Shown in pieces: positions 1 to 11,666 of a DNA stretch of 40,353 bases (positions are counted from its first letter, which is position 1; the number at the start of each line of letters is the position of its first letter). The translations under genes and the position numbers were made by a program. The notes beneath the pieces were generated by a model that saw nothing but the letters and a program-made list of their open reading frames with translations, was not told where the DNA came from and did no database searches. Source of the stretch: an uncultured Pelagibacteraceae bacterium (GTDB taxonomy: Bacteria; Pseudomonadota; Alphaproteobacteria; Pelagibacterales; Pelagibacteraceae); NCBI GenBank assembly GCA_902576115.1, contig CACGUE010000006.1, positions 25,001-65,353 of the forward strand. The letters are read 5' to 3'.

Positions 1-978
<978 letters not shown>

Positions 979-983
979 TTATG

Positions 984-1002
984 CACAGAAAAAAATTCTG
1001 TG
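984..1002 (-). other. Small hairpin in the 23S leader
   Basis: A perfect 7-bp inverted repeat, CACAGAA and TTCTGTG, is separated by 5 A residues. It sits a few bases upstream of the 23S 5' end, in the 148-bp spacer between tRNA-Ala and 23S. The rest of that spacer is AT-rich, with no gene that I recognise. It is probably part of the 23S leader fold or a processing signal (inference). Confidence 0.4.
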
Positions 1003-1045
1003 TTGAATTAAATTTTTTAAATATTCATCTATTCGAATATTTATT

Positions 1046-1069
1046 GATTGTTCTTAACTTTGAACAATC
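1046..1069 (-). other. Hairpin in the tRNA-Ala/23S spacer
   Basis: A perfect 8-bp inverted repeat, GATTGTTC and GAACAATC, has an 8-nt loop and lies in the rRNA internal spacer. No boxA-like antitermination sequence could be assigned with confidence. A role in spacer folding or processing is inferred from position only. Confidence 0.35.
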
Positions 1070-1127
1070 GGATATAGATATTGATAATATAAAAAATTTT
1101 TACGAAATATAATAACTAAGTGTTTCT

Positions 1128-1203
1128 TGGTGGAGGATAGCGGGATCGAACCGCTGACCTCCTGAATGCAAATCAGGCGCTCTCCCAGCTGAGCTAATCC
1201 CCC
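1128..1203 (-). tRNA. tRNA-Ala (anticodon TGC)
   Basis: The complement folds as a 76-nt cloverleaf with acceptor GGGGGAT, D-arm AGCTCAGCTGGGAGAGC, anticodon loop TTTGCAT within CTG/CAG arms, T-arm GGTTCGATCC and an encoded CCA 3' end. The anticodon TGC reads alanine codons. It is the second tRNA of the 16S-23S spacer, the arrangement common to most alphaproteobacterial rRNA operons. Confidence 0.98.
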
Positions 1204-1212
1204 AGTAAAAAA

Positions 1213-1289
1213 TGGTGGGCCGAGAAAGACTCGAACTTTCGACCCCACCCTTATCAAGGGTGTGCTCTAACCAACTGAGCTACCGGCCC
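1213..1289 (-). tRNA. tRNA-Ile (anticodon GAT)
   Basis: The complement gives a 77-nt cloverleaf with acceptor GGGCCGG, D-arm AGCTCAGTTGGTTAGAGC, anticodon arm ACCCTTGATAAGGGT with anticodon GAT, T-arm AGTTCGAGTCT and encoded CCA. It lies 9 nt upstream of tRNA-Ala in the same pre-rRNA transcript, between 16S and 23S. Confidence 0.98.
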
Positions 1290-1318
1290 TTTTCGCAGAA
1301 GAGTGAAACACTAATTCT

Positions 1319-1342
1319 AAGAAGAGAAATGAGGACGGTCAA
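1319..1342 (-). repeat. 16S pre-rRNA processing stem, 3' arm
   Basis: These 24 nt downstream of 16S are almost perfectly complementary to 24 nt upstream of 16S (2955-2978). In the transcript the two arms pair with one internal U-U mismatch and two G-U wobbles, looping out the whole 16S. Such stems are the usual RNase III substrate in bacteria. The match is read directly from the sequence; the nuclease is inferred. Confidence 0.75.
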
Positions 1343-1392
1343 CATTATCCTGTTATATTTTTTAGATTAAGAAATAATTCTTAATCATCCTT

Positions 1393-2870
<1,478 letters not shown>

Positions 2871-2954
2871 AAAACGGCGCACACTAGCTTCTACATAAAT
2901 ACTAAGAATAATATCTATGTAATGTTAAAGTGTGTACGACAAATTTTGGTAACC

Positions 2955-2978
2955 TTAACCGTCCACACTTCTCTTCTT
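2955..2978 (-). repeat. 16S pre-rRNA processing stem, 5' arm
   Basis: This is the partner of the arm at 1319-1342. On the transcript it reads AAGAAGAGAAGTGTGGACGG followed by TTAA, and it pairs with the 3' flank. It lies about 85 nt upstream of the 16S 5' end. Confidence 0.75.
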
Positions 2979-3052
2979 AAAATATAAACTTTTTAAATAG
3001 CTAATTAGTAATAATACCAATAAATAACATTTTTTAAATGTTGAGTGGACCG

Positions 3053-3080
3053 CTTATAAATAATAATATTAATAAATCAA
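3053..3080 (-). promoter_or_regulatory. Candidate rRNA operon promoter
   Basis: On the minus strand TTGATT and TATAAG are separated by 16 nt and followed at once by GCGGTCC. A GC-rich discriminator is striking in such AT-rich sequence and is the known hallmark of stringently controlled stable-RNA promoters. The inferred start, near 3046, would leave a leader of about 175 nt before 16S that contains the processing arm. The rest of the 282-bp gap between 16S and the M23 gene (2871-3152) is plain AT-rich sequence. Assignment is by motif only. Confidence 0.5.
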
Positions 3081-3152
3081 GAATTAGATTAATTAAAATT
3101 TGTTTAAAATGCCAATAAAATCAACGTTTTTTAGACCTAAGAAAAATAAATC

Positions 3153-4442
3153 ATGAAAAATTTGTTTAATAAAGAGAACTCTATTTTCTTTTGGATTATA
3201 TTGATAGCCATATTTGGTATCGTTGCTTCTTCGTTTTATAAGAATAGTCAACACAAACAGACACAAAAAATAAAAGGAAGTTTAGACAATATTTATTTAA
3301 AGAAAACAATCCAAGAAATAACAGGCAATTTAGATCCTAGATTCATAAGCAAAGAATATGTTTCGAAAACAGGAGACACATATGAAAATATAATTGATGA
3401 TTTAGAAATTAATAAAAAAGAAAAAAAAATAATTCTAGACACAATATTAAAAGAAAAATCTTTAGATATTTTAAGAATTAATCAAAAATTTACTTTTAAA
3501 ATTGATAACTTGTCTGATGATAAAATTTTTGAGTTTAAAATTGAAACAGACAGAAAAAACGAAGTACTTTTTACAAAATCGAGTAATTCAAATAATTTTA
3601 TTTCAAAAAAAATAAAAAAAAATTTTGAAAAAAAATTAGTTTATAAAGAAACAATAATTACAAGTAGCCTATACAATAGTGCAATAAATTTAGGAATTAA
3701 ACCTAACATTATCATTGAATTTGCAAGATTATACGGCTTCCAAGTTGATTTTCAAAGAGACATATGGAAAAACGATAGCTTTCAAATAATATATGAAGAG
3801 TATGTTGATGATGCAAATAAAATAGTAGATACAGGTGAAATTATTTTTGCTAATTTAAATTTACAAAATTTAGACCTTCAGCTCTATAAATATGAGTACG
3901 GAAAGAACAAAATTGATTATTTTGACGAAAACGGTAAAAGTATAAAAAAAACATTAATGAAGACTCCTATTAATGGAGCAAGATTATCATCATCATTTGG
4001 AAAAAGGAAACATCCAATATTAGGTTATACAAAGATGCATTTGGGCACAGACTTTGCTGCACCAAAAGGAACACCGATAATGGCATCTGGAGATGGCAAG
4101 GTTTTAAAAGCTGGTTGGTGTGGCGGAGGTGGAAATTGTGTTAAAATAAAACATAATACAACTTATCAAACTGTTTACGCCCATATGTCAAAATTTGGGA
4201 GAGGTATAAAAAAAGGAGCGAGAGTCAAACAAGGTCAGATAATAGGTTATGTTGGCTCAACAGGTTTATCAACAGGTCCACATTTACATTATGAGGTCAT
4301 AGAAAACGGAAAAAAAATTAATTCACAGAAACTTAAATTACCCTCTGGGAAAATTTTAAAAGGTGAAGAAAGAAAAAAATTTGAAGTTAATAAAATTAAA
4401 ATTGATGTTTTGAAATCTAATTTAATTTCAAAGGCTAATTAA
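3153..4442 (+). CDS. M23 family murein endopeptidase (MepM-like)
   Basis: A 429-aa cell-envelope zinc metallopeptidase expected to cut peptidoglycan cross-links in the periplasm. Residues about 12-30 form one uncleaved hydrophobic anchor. The middle (about 50-265) is a lysine/asparagine-rich region resembling the N-terminal part of MepM-type proteins. The C-terminal M23 (LytM) domain at about 268-400 carries the zinc ligands H296 and D300 (HLGTD), then H344 in YAHMS, and H377 and H379 in PHLHYE. All catalytic positions are intact, so the enzyme should be active. It is transcribed away from the rRNA operon, and its stop overlaps that of the convergent DUF4167 gene by 4 nt. The ATG has no obvious Shine-Dalgarno sequence. 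The exact bond cleaved cannot be told from sequence. Confidence 0.9.
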   Translation: MKNLFNKENSIFFWIILIAIFGIVASSFYKNSQHKQTQKIKGSLDNIYLKKTIQEITGNLDPRFISKEYVSKTGDTYENIIDDLEINKKEKKIILDTILKEKSLDILRINQKFTFKIDNLSDDKIFEFKIETDRKNEVLFTKSSNSNNFISKKIKKNFEKKLVYKETIITSSLYNSAINLGIKPNIIIEFARLYGFQVDFQRDIWKNDSFQIIYEEYVDDANKIVDTGEIIFANLNLQNLDLQLYKYEYGKNKIDYFDENGKSIKKTLMKTPINGARLSSSFGKRKHPILGYTKMHLGTDFAAPKGTPIMASGDGKVLKAGWCGGGGNCVKIKHNTTYQTVYAHMSKFGRGIKKGARVKQGQIIGYVGSTGLSTGPHLHYEVIENGKKINSQKLKLPSGKILKGEERKKFEVNKIKIDVLKSNLISKAN

Positions 4443-4822
4443 TCTGATTTTTGAGCATCCTCTTTATTTTCAGCTGCGCCTTTTTCATCTACATTTTTTT
4501 TGAAATCTTGTTCAATAACATTATTTTCATCATTAGTTTTACTTAACTCTTGAGTATTTAAGATTCTTGAGAAATGATCAGCATGTTGTAAGTAGTTCTC
4601 AGATAATATTTTATCTCCTGATGAAAGTGCTTCTCTTGCTAAATTATTATATTTATCAACTAACTTTGAGGCATTTTGATTATTTCTAGGATTTCTATGT
4701 CTAAATTCAGTGTTAGAATTGAAATCATTTTGAATTTTGTGGCCATTTAGAGATCTTTTTCTAAATATTCTATCTCCATTCGGCTTAAATCGATTTTTTC
4801 TATTATTTCTGTAATTGTTCAT
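4439..4822 (-). CDS. DUF4167 domain protein
   Basis: A 127-aa very polar, basic protein. Residues about 1-45 are Arg/Asn-rich and look disordered. The central part has the DUF4167 signature (NASKLVDKYNNLAREALSSG, then ENYLQHADHFSRIL), a family found mostly in alphaproteobacteria, frequently next to prmC and prfA. The tail is acidic and low in complexity. It is the last gene of lysC-ispG-prfA-prmC-DUF4167 and its ATG shares one base with the prmC stop (TAATG). The basic N terminus suggests RNA or ribosome contact, but the function is not established. Confidence 0.85.
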   Translation of the reverse strand: MNNYRNNRKNRFKPNGDRIFRKRSLNGHKIQNDFNSNTEFRHRNPRNNQNASKLVDKYNNLAREALSSGDKILSENYLQHADHFSRILNTQELSKTNDENNVIEQDFKKNVDEKGAAENKEDAQKSD

Positions 4823-5667
4823 TAAAATAATTTCGTAGCTATTATTACTCTTGGATGATTTCTAATATCTTTACAAACTTTATCTATATAAAACTTATTT
4901 TTCATTAGTAATTTCTTTATTTTTACTTCTTGATGTTCACCAATCTCAAAAACTAACTTCCCGTTTTTTTTTAACAATTCTTTACTCTTGAAGATTAATT
5001 TTTTAATAATTTTTAATCCATCTGTGCCGGCTTTTAAAGCTATTTTCGGCTCAAATTGTTTCACATTTATTTCCAATCTTTTATATTTAATATCATCAAT
5101 GTAAGGAGGATTAGAAATTATCAAATCATATTTATTATTGGTAAATTTGTCAATATTGATATTTATGAATTTAATTTTATTTTCTAAGTGATGCATTTTT
5201 GCATTAAATAAAGCAATTTTGATAGCTTTTTTGCATATATCTATAGCTGTTCCAAAAGAATTTGGTCTCTCTTTAATTATAGATAATATTACACATCCTG
5301 ATCCAGTACCTACATCTAAAAAGCGCTTTGAAGAATTATCATCAGTTAGTTTTAAAACCTCTTCAACAATAATTTCTGTTTCAGGTCTTGGTATAAGAAC
5401 ATTTTTATTTACAAAAAAACTTTCCTTCCAAAAATCTTTTTTCTCAAAAATGTATGCTATAGGTTCTTTTTGTTCTCTCCTAAGTAATAATTTTTTAAAT
5501 TTATAAAATTTTTTTTTGTCTAAAGTCGAATTTAGATTTGTTAATACCTCTTCTCTTGTTTTATTTAATGCACTTGCTAAAAGTAACTCACTATCTAGTT
5601 TATGACTTATGATGTTATTTGATTTAAGTATTCTGTAACCATAATTTAAAGTGCTTAGATAATTCAT
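4822..5667 (-). CDS. prmC: Peptide chain release factor N5-glutamine methyltransferase
   Basis: A 281-aa SAM-dependent methyltransferase that methylates the GGQ glutamine of release factors. The N-terminal helical domain (about 1-85) is followed by a Rossmann fold with motif I DVGTGSG at 118-124 and the catalytic NPPY at 186-189, which in this family contacts the target glutamine. The length is normal. It lies directly downstream of prfA, its substrate, with a 1-nt TAATG overlap, the common bacterial pairing, so translational coupling is likely. Confidence 0.96.
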   Translation of the reverse strand: MNYLSTLNYGYRILKSNNIISHKLDSELLLASALNKTREEVLTNLNSTLDKKKFYKFKKLLLRREQKEPIAYIFEKKDFWKESFFVNKNVLIPRPETEIIVEEVLKLTDDNSSKRFLDVGTGSGCVILSIIKERPNSFGTAIDICKKAIKIALFNAKMHHLENKIKFININIDKFTNNKYDLIISNPPYIDDIKYKRLEINVKQFEPKIALKAGTDGLKIIKKLIFKSKELLKKNGKLVFEIGEHQEVKIKKLLMKNKFYIDKVCKDIRNHPRVIIATKLF

Positions 5668-6740
5668 TATTTAACTTTGCTAAGTTCATCTTCTTGGGCT
5701 TGCAGGTTTAAAGATTCAATCATATCATCAAATATTTCACCTTCCATAAACTCTTCTAATTTGTGCAATGTTAAATTTATTCTATGATCTGTAACCCTGC
5801 CTTGTGGAAAATTATAAGTCCTGATTCTTTCAGATCTATCCCCAGATCCAATTTTGCTTTTTCTATCCTTAGATCTTTGTTTATCAATTTTTTGTCTTTC
5901 ATAATCATAAATTCTAGATTTTAATATTTTAAGTCCTTTTTCTTTGTTTCGTATTTGTGATTTTTCATCTTGTTGACTTACCACAATCCCAGTTGGTACA
6001 TGCGTTATTCTTACAGCAGAATCTGTAGTATTAACACTTTGACCACCAGGCCCACTGCTTCTAAATACATCAATCCTCAAATCTTTTTCTTCTAATTTAA
6101 TATCTAAATCTTCAGCTTCTGGCAAAACTGCTACTGTTGCAGCTGAGGTATGTACTCTACCTTGCGTTTCGGTATATGGTACACGTTGTACCCTATGTAC
6201 ACCACTTTCATATTTTAATGACGAATAAATATTTTTTCCTTTAATTAAGGCTATAACTTCTTTGAGACCTCCAGCCTCACTTTTCGATATTGAAATTACT
6301 TCAATAGCCCATTTTTTTTTTTGACTTACTTTTTCGTACATTTTAAATAAATCTGAGGCAAAAAGACTTGCTTCCAACCCACCTGTACCTGCTCTTATTT
6401 CAATAATCGCATTTTTGCTATCCGCAAGGTCCTTGGGGAGTAAAAATAGTTTAATTTTTTTTTCGTTTATTTGGTAATTATTTTTTAATTTTTCTAGCTC
6501 ACTATTAGCAAATTCTTTCATTTCTGAATCTGAGTTTTTATCATTTATTATATTATTTAAATCCTCAGTATCTTTTTTATAACTTAAATATTCTTTTGCT
6601 TGTTTTACGATATCATTTAAATCCGAATACTCTTTAGAAATTTCTGCGTATTTTTTTTTGTCTATCTCGCCTGAAGAAAGATCGCTCTCTAATTTACGAT
6701 GTCTATCGACTAAGTTTTGGACTTTTTCCTGTGGGAGCAT
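5667..6740 (-). CDS. prfA: Peptide chain release factor 1
   Basis: A 357-aa RF1 that reads UAA and UAG stop codons and triggers hydrolysis of peptidyl-tRNA. The GGQ motif is at 232-234. The stop-codon recognition tripeptide is PYT at 188-190, the PxT form of RF1 rather than the SPF form of RF2, at the same positions as the E. coli PAT. The N-terminal coiled-coil domain covers about 1-100. It starts 11 nt after the ispG stop and overlaps prmC by one base. An 11-T run (6312-6322) lies inside the coding region but keeps frame. Confidence 0.97.
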   Translation of the reverse strand: MLPQEKVQNLVDRHRKLESDLSSGEIDKKKYAEISKEYSDLNDIVKQAKEYLSYKKDTEDLNNIINDKNSDSEMKEFANSELEKLKNNYQINEKKIKLFLLPKDLADSKNAIIEIRAGTGGLEASLFASDLFKMYEKVSQKKKWAIEVISISKSEAGGLKEVIALIKGKNIYSSLKYESGVHRVQRVPYTETQGRVHTSAATVAVLPEAEDLDIKLEEKDLRIDVFRSSGPGGQSVNTTDSAVRITHVPTGIVVSQQDEKSQIRNKEKGLKILKSRIYDYERQKIDKQRSKDRKSKIGSGDRSERIRTYNFPQGRVTDHRINLTLHKLEEFMEGEIFDDMIESLNLQAQEDELSKVK

Positions 6741-6751
6741 TAATTTATTAC

Positions 6752-7846
6752 TTATAAATTGGAGGCTTTTTCTTCTACCAAAGAAACAATCCTATTTATC
6801 ATGTCTTTGGTCATTACTTTTTCTGTTTCTAGGCCATTTAAATACAACATATGATTATCTTTTCCACCACCTGTTATTCCTATTTCTGTTTGTTTTGCCT
6901 CTCCTGGTCCATTAACAACACAACCAATAATCGATAGTGTAATTGGTTTTTTAATATGAGATAACCTTTTTTCTAGTTGCTTTACAGTTTCAATAACTTG
7001 AAATGCTTGTCTGGCACAAGATGGGCATGAGATAATTTTTACACCTCTATTTCTTAAATTTAAAGATTTTAAAATTTCATTTCCAACTTTAATTTCTTCA
7101 ACAGGATCATCCGAAAGTGATACTCTTACAGTATCTCCAATTCCATCTAATAATAAACTACCAAATCCTATTGAAGTTCTAATGCTGCCGGGCAGATAGC
7201 TACCAGCTTCGGTTATTCCTAGGTGAAGAGGATAATCTGTTTTTTTTGATAATAACCTGTATGCTGCTATAGACAGAAAGACATCCGAAGATTTAACACT
7301 AATTTTAAAATTTGAAAAATCCATATCCTCAATTATTCTTATATTTCTCAAAGCACTATCTACTAAAGCCTCTGGACAAGGCTCTTTATACTTTTCTAGG
7401 ATATCTTTTTCAAGTGACCCTGCATTTACACCAATTCTAATTGAACAGTTATTATTTTTTGCGGCAGAAACAACTTCTGCAACTCTTTTCATATCTCCTA
7501 TATTTCCAGGATTTATTCTTAGACAATCTGCGCCATTCTCTGCGGCTTCAATTGCTCTCTTATAATGAAAATGGATATCTGCAACTATAGGAACATCTAC
7601 ATGTTTAATTATTGTTTTTAAAGCTTCTGTTGAATTACTATCAGGGCAAGAAACTCTGACGATATCTGCACCAGCTTCAGTAACTTTATGAATTTGTTCT
7701 ATTGTAGATTTATGATCAGTTGTCAATGTATTGGTCATTGTCTGAACAGTGATTGGATTATTTCCACCGACTTTAACTTTACCAACACTTATCTCTTTAG
7801 TCTTCTTTCTATTAATTTTTCTAAATGGTCTAATTTCAGATGTCAT
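6752..7846 (-). CDS. ispG: 4-hydroxy-3-methylbut-2-en-1-yl diphosphate synthase
   Basis: A 364-aa iron-sulfur enzyme of the MEP isoprenoid pathway that converts ME-cPP to HMBPP. It has the short bacterial form: a TIM barrel (about 15-255) and a C-terminal [4Fe-4S] domain. The cluster ligands are visible as C274 and C277 (SCPSC), C309 (GCVVNGPGE) and E316. The start ATG overlaps the lysC stop by 4 nt (ATGA), so the two are translated from one mRNA. Nothing is missing compared with the family. Confidence 0.97.
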   Translation of the reverse strand: MTSEIRPFRKINRKKTKEISVGKVKVGGNNPITVQTMTNTLTTDHKSTIEQIHKVTEAGADIVRVSCPDSNSTEALKTIIKHVDVPIVADIHFHYKRAIEAAENGADCLRINPGNIGDMKRVAEVVSAAKNNNCSIRIGVNAGSLEKDILEKYKEPCPEALVDSALRNIRIIEDMDFSNFKISVKSSDVFLSIAAYRLLSKKTDYPLHLGITEAGSYLPGSIRTSIGFGSLLLDGIGDTVRVSLSDDPVEEIKVGNEILKSLNLRNRGVKIISCPSCARQAFQVIETVKQLEKRLSHIKKPITLSIIGCVVNGPGEAKQTEIGITGGGKDNHMLYLNGLETEKVMTKDMINRIVSLVEEKASNL

Positions 7847-9054
7847 TTGTCTAACTTAAATTCTTTATGCAAACATTTTACAGCTTTTGAAGCATTTGTA
7901 CTTTTTATTAAAACTGATATTTTGATTTCTGAAGTTGAGATAACCTGTATATTTATATTTTTTCTTGCAAGTGCTTGAAACATTCTAAATGTAACACCTG
8001 GAGTTGTAATCATTCCAACCCCTATTATTGATATTTTTGATACATTTTTATCAAAGATTAGTTTTTTAAAAACAATATTTTCATTTTTGTTAATAATTTT
8101 TTTTGTTTTATTCAAATCATTTGACTTAATTGTAAATGTAAGATCTGTTTGCTTGCCATCAGCAGATATATTTTGAACTACCATATCTACATTTATCGAA
8201 TTTTGTGAAAGTGGTTTAAATATTGAGGCTGCTATTCCTGGTCTATCTTTAACACCTAATAGAGTTACTTTTGCATCATTATCTGTCGAAGAAATTCCTG
8301 TAATGATTTTATTATTAATAATATTTTTTCTTTTAGTTATCAATGTACCTGATTTGTTTATAAATGATGATTTTACTTCAATATTTATCCTATTTAATCT
8401 TGCATCTTGAATAGAGTCTGGTTGCATTACTTTTGACCCTAATGAAGCCATTTCTAACATTTCTTCATAAGATATATTTTTAATTTTTTTTGCAGAATTA
8501 AGTTTATTAGGATCGGTTGTGTATACTCCCTCAACATCTGTGTAAATGACACATCGATTAGCTTTAAAAAACTTTGCAACCATAATTGCGCTTGAGTCAG
8601 AGCCACCCCTGCCAATAGTTGTAATATTTGAGTTTTTATCCACACCCTGAAATCCAGCGATAATAGGAATTCCTCCAGTTTTTAAAAATTTTAAAATTTT
8701 AGTTTTATTTATATATTTAATTCTTGAATATTTGTGTTTTCCTTCTGTTATAATTGGTATTTGCCATGCCATCCAAGATCTAGAGTTTAGACCATTTGCT
8801 GCTAGATGGCCTGCTAACAACGAACATGAAATTTGCTCACCAGCAGAAACAAGAGTGTCATACTCATTATCAGGAAAATTTTCACTGATTTTTTTTGACA
8901 TATTGATCAACTTATTCGTAGTACCACTAATTGCAGATGATAATACTATTACTTTATATTTTTTTGAGTAAGATTTAATTATTTTTGATACTTTTTTGAT
9001 TCTTTGTATTGACCCAACCGAAGTACCGCCAAATTTTAATACAATAATTTTCAT
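7843..9054 (-). CDS. lysC: Aspartate kinase
   Basis: A 403-aa enzyme that phosphorylates aspartate, the first step toward lysine, threonine and methionine. The kinase domain begins with KFGGTSVG at residues 7-14 and holds the GRGGSDSSA substrate-binding segment. Two ACT domains follow (about 260-400), as in monofunctional feedback-regulated aspartokinases. It heads the lysC-ispG-prfA-prmC-DUF4167 operon and is divergent from ubiG across a 66-bp gap that must hold both promoters. Confidence 0.96.
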   Translation of the reverse strand: MKIIVLKFGGTSVGSIQRIKKVSKIIKSYSKKYKVIVLSSAISGTTNKLINMSKKISENFPDNEYDTLVSAGEQISCSLLAGHLAANGLNSRSWMAWQIPIITEGKHKYSRIKYINKTKILKFLKTGGIPIIAGFQGVDKNSNITTIGRGGSDSSAIMVAKFFKANRCVIYTDVEGVYTTDPNKLNSAKKIKNISYEEMLEMASLGSKVMQPDSIQDARLNRINIEVKSSFINKSGTLITKRKNIINNKIITGISSTDNDAKVTLLGVKDRPGIAASIFKPLSQNSINVDMVVQNISADGKQTDLTFTIKSNDLNKTKKIINKNENIVFKKLIFDKNVSKISIIGVGMITTPGVTFRMFQALARKNINIQVISTSEIKISVLIKSTNASKAVKCLHKEFKLDK

Positions 9055-9065
9055 TGGTAGTTTTA

Positions 9066-9093
9066 TTTACAAGCTTTATAATATTGATAAAAT
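9066..9093 (+). promoter_or_regulatory. Candidate ubiG promoter
   Basis: TTTACA and TAAAAT are spaced by 16 nt in the 66-bp lysC/ubiG divergent gap, leaving a leader of about 20 nt before the ubiG ATG. In such AT-rich DNA this match is only suggestive. Confidence 0.3.
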
Positions 9094-9120
9094 ACATCTT
9101 ATTTATAATGTCAATAAAGA

Positions 9121-9849
9121 ATGAGCAATAATACTATAAACAAAGAAGAAGTTGAAAAATTTAGCAAAATTGCCGAAGAATGGTGGAATCCTAATGGAAA
9201 ATTTAAACCACTTCACAAATTTAATCCGATTAGAATAGAATATATAAAAAATAATATTATCAAAGAATTTAACATTTCATCAAACCACAAACCGCTTAAG
9301 GGAATTAGAATTCTTGATATTGGATGCGGAGGAGGTTTATTATCAGAGCCTTTAGCAAGACTTGGAGCAGAAGTCGTAGGTATCGATGCTTCCAAAAAAA
9401 ATATTGAGATTGCAAAACATCATTTAAAAAAAAATAATTTAAAAATTGAATATTATGATAAATCTCCAGAAAATTTTAACTATGAAAAAAGATTTGACGT
9501 AATTCTTAATATGGAAATAGTTGAACATGTTGAAGATATTCCTAAATTTATAAATCAGAGTACAAAATTTTTGAAAAATAACGGTTTAATGTTTATTGCT
9601 ACCTTAAACCAAACATTAAAATCTTATCTATTTGCGATAATAGGCGCTGAATACATATTAAGATGGCTTCCAATTGGGACGCACGATTGGAATAAATTTG
9701 TAAAACCTGAAATTCTAGAAAATATCTGCAATAAAAATTCACTAGTATTAAAAAGTATAGATGGAGTAAAATTTAATCCACTTTTAAATAAATGGAGTCT
9801 TTCAAGTGATAAATCTATAAATTATATCACGAAATATAAAAAGGGTTAA
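9121..9849 (+). CDS. ubiG: Ubiquinone biosynthesis O-methyltransferase
   Basis: A 242-aa SAM-dependent methyltransferase for the O-methylation steps of ubiquinone synthesis. The N terminus carries the family signature FSKIAEEWWNPNGKFKPLH (about 14-32). SAM motif I, DIGCGGG, is at 66-72, and NMEIVEHVED follows further on. Length and order match UbiG. It is a single gene and its stop overlaps the convergent DUF1178 stop by 4 nt. Confidence 0.95.
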   Translation: MSNNTINKEEVEKFSKIAEEWWNPNGKFKPLHKFNPIRIEYIKNNIIKEFNISSNHKPLKGIRILDIGCGGGLLSEPLARLGAEVVGIDASKKNIEIAKHHLKKNNLKIEYYDKSPENFNYEKRFDVILNMEIVEHVEDIPKFINQSTKFLKNNGLMFIATLNQTLKSYLFAIIGAEYILRWLPIGTHDWNKFVKPEILENICNKNSLVLKSIDGVKFNPLLNKWSLSSDKSINYITKYKKG

Positions 9850-10268
9850 TTTTCCTTATCTTCAATCCATGGAATAGTTGATGTTTCTATTCCCTCTTCC
9901 TTTAATTCATTAACATCTTCAATTGATGCTTTACCGTAAATATTTTTTTTATTCTTATTTTTATTATAATGAATAGATCTTGCCTCATAAGCAAAATTTT
10001 CTCCAACATATTCAAAGTTTTCTTTTACAAATTTTTGATATTCTCTTAATTTTTTTTTAACATTTTTATAATTTTTGGAAGTTTTATCTTGTTTGAAGGT
10101 AGAATTAGCTAAATTTGGCTTCATCAAAGACTTTTCAATTTTTTGAGAATTACATTGCTGACAACTAAGAAGCTTTAGTTTTTTTAATTTATCGAATTCT
10201 TTCGAGCTCGCAAACCAACTTTCAAACTCAAGTCTACAATTTTTACAATTTAATAAATACTTTATCAT
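9846..10268 (-). CDS. DUF1178 family zinc-ribbon-like protein
   Basis: A 140-aa protein with the DUF1178 N terminus: two cysteine pairs (CKNC near residue 8 and CQQC near residue 35) around FESWFASS, then EKSLMKP. The cysteines suggest a zinc ribbon. The C-terminal part contains YVGENFAYEARSIHY, also typical of the family. Function is not established. It follows argJ after a 37-nt gap on the same strand. Confidence 0.85.
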   Translation of the reverse strand: MIKYLLNCKNCRLEFESWFASSKEFDKLKKLKLLSCQQCNSQKIEKSLMKPNLANSTFKQDKTSKNYKNVKKKLREYQKFVKENFEYVGENFAYEARSIHYNKNKNKKNIYGKASIEDVNELKEEGIETSTIPWIEDKEN

Positions 10269-10305
10269 TAGAGTTAAATAATTGTACTTTGCAAGATTTC
10301 AATAC

Positions 10306-11607
10306 CTATGATCTATAATCTGAATTAATTTCAATATATTCCTTAGATAGATCCATGGTATATGCTGTAAACTTTTTATTTCCAATAGATAGATCAATTG
10401 TTATCTCTATATTTTCATTTTTCATATAGTCGCTTAAAATACTCTCATTGTAATCTTTAACTAATTTGCCATCTTTAAGGATAATATTAGATCCCATTAA
10501 TATAGATAATTTTTCATTTTTAACAGTTGCACCACTCTTTCCAATCGCCATTGCGATTCTTCCCCAATTAGGATCTTCCCCAAAGATTGCAGTTTTAACC
10601 AATGGTGAATTTGCTATTGAGAAACAGATATTTTTTGCATCTTTCTCTGTTTTGCTATTTAGACATTTTATAGTAACAAATTTTGTTGCCCCTTCTCCAT
10701 CACTTGCAACTCTTTTTGCTAAGTTAAGCATGACATCATGCACACTATTAATGAATTGTTTTAATTTTGGATCTTTAAAACTTTTTATTTCTTTGTTGTT
10801 AGCTTTGCCTGTTGAAAAAATTGAAACCATATCATTAGTGCTAGTATCTCCATCGCATGTTATAGCATTAAAAGTAGTCTTAATATTCATATTAAGTATC
10901 TGTCTCAAAATCGATGAAGAAATGTTTGCATCAGTAAAAATAAACCCTAAAGTTGTTGCCATATTTGGAAAGATCATTCCTGATCCCTTTGCAACACCAT
11001 ATATTTTCACATCAGAACCGCCTATTTTACATTCTGCCATTGATAGTTTTGGTTTAGTATCAGTAGTCATAATACCAAGGGCTGCTTTAATCCAAATTAG
11101 TTTATTTTGATTATATTTTATTTTATCAACTAAGTTTTTAGTGTTACTTAAAATTACATTTTCAGGAAATTTTTCTCCTATTGTTCCAGTGCATGCAAAT
11201 AATATTTGACTTGGTTTTATTTCTCTTGGCTTGTCCTCATCTACAATTTGTTTTGATGTTAACAATTCTGATAAATTTAAAGAGATTTTTTTAAGAGAAT
11301 TATAGCCATCAACTCCTGTCAGAGCATTTGCATTTCTTGTATTTATTAAAATTCCAAAAATCTTTTTATCTTTTATTTTTTTGTTCCATTTTATATTTTC
11401 GGAGACTAAACTAGATTGTGTATAAACATTTGCAAAATTTGCACCTTCTCTAAAATAAAACAGAACTAAGTCATCTCTTTTTGTATTATAAAGACCACAG
11501 CTAATAGTTGAGATAGATACTCCATCAATATGTTCAAGATCTTGAAAATGTCCTATTTTAGAATCCATGTATTTCTTGTCAAAAAAGTTGTTTATACCAA
11601 AATCCAT
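10306..11607 (-). CDS. argJ: Bifunctional ornithine acetyltransferase / N-acetylglutamate synthase
   Basis: A 433-aa enzyme of the cyclic arginine pathway that moves the acetyl group from N-acetylornithine to glutamate. The self-cleavage site lies within KGSGMIFPNMATTLGF: cleavage between A217 and T218 would free the threonine nucleophile and yield alpha and beta chains. The oxyanion-type segment ACTGTIGE is present upstream. With argD and argF in this window it covers three arginine steps. It is divergent from secA across 59 bp. Whether it also uses acetyl-CoA cannot be judged here. Confidence 0.95.
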   Translation of the reverse strand: MDFGINNFFDKKYMDSKIGHFQDLEHIDGVSISTISCGLYNTKRDDLVLFYFREGANFANVYTQSSLVSENIKWNKKIKDKKIFGILINTRNANALTGVDGYNSLKKISLNLSELLTSKQIVDEDKPREIKPSQILFACTGTIGEKFPENVILSNTKNLVDKIKYNQNKLIWIKAALGIMTTDTKPKLSMAECKIGGSDVKIYGVAKGSGMIFPNMATTLGFIFTDANISSSILRQILNMNIKTTFNAITCDGDTSTNDMVSIFSTGKANNKEIKSFKDPKLKQFINSVHDVMLNLAKRVASDGEGATKFVTIKCLNSKTEKDAKNICFSIANSPLVKTAIFGEDPNWGRIAMAIGKSGATVKNEKLSILMGSNIILKDGKLVKDYNESILSDYMKNENIEITIDLSIGNKKFTAYTMDLSKEYIEINSDYRS

Positions 11608-11666
11608 GCTATTTAATTTTTTAAATAAGTAACTATATAATTTATAATTATTAAAACATCAAAAAT

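Noticed and set aside
1054..1257. Open frame of 67 codons on the minus strand across the spacer
   Set aside because: It runs through both tRNA genes and has no protein-like features.
10466..11110. Plus-strand open frame of 214 codons opposite argJ
   Set aside because: It is antisense to a clear argJ gene; its composition follows the complement of argJ codons and it resembles no family.
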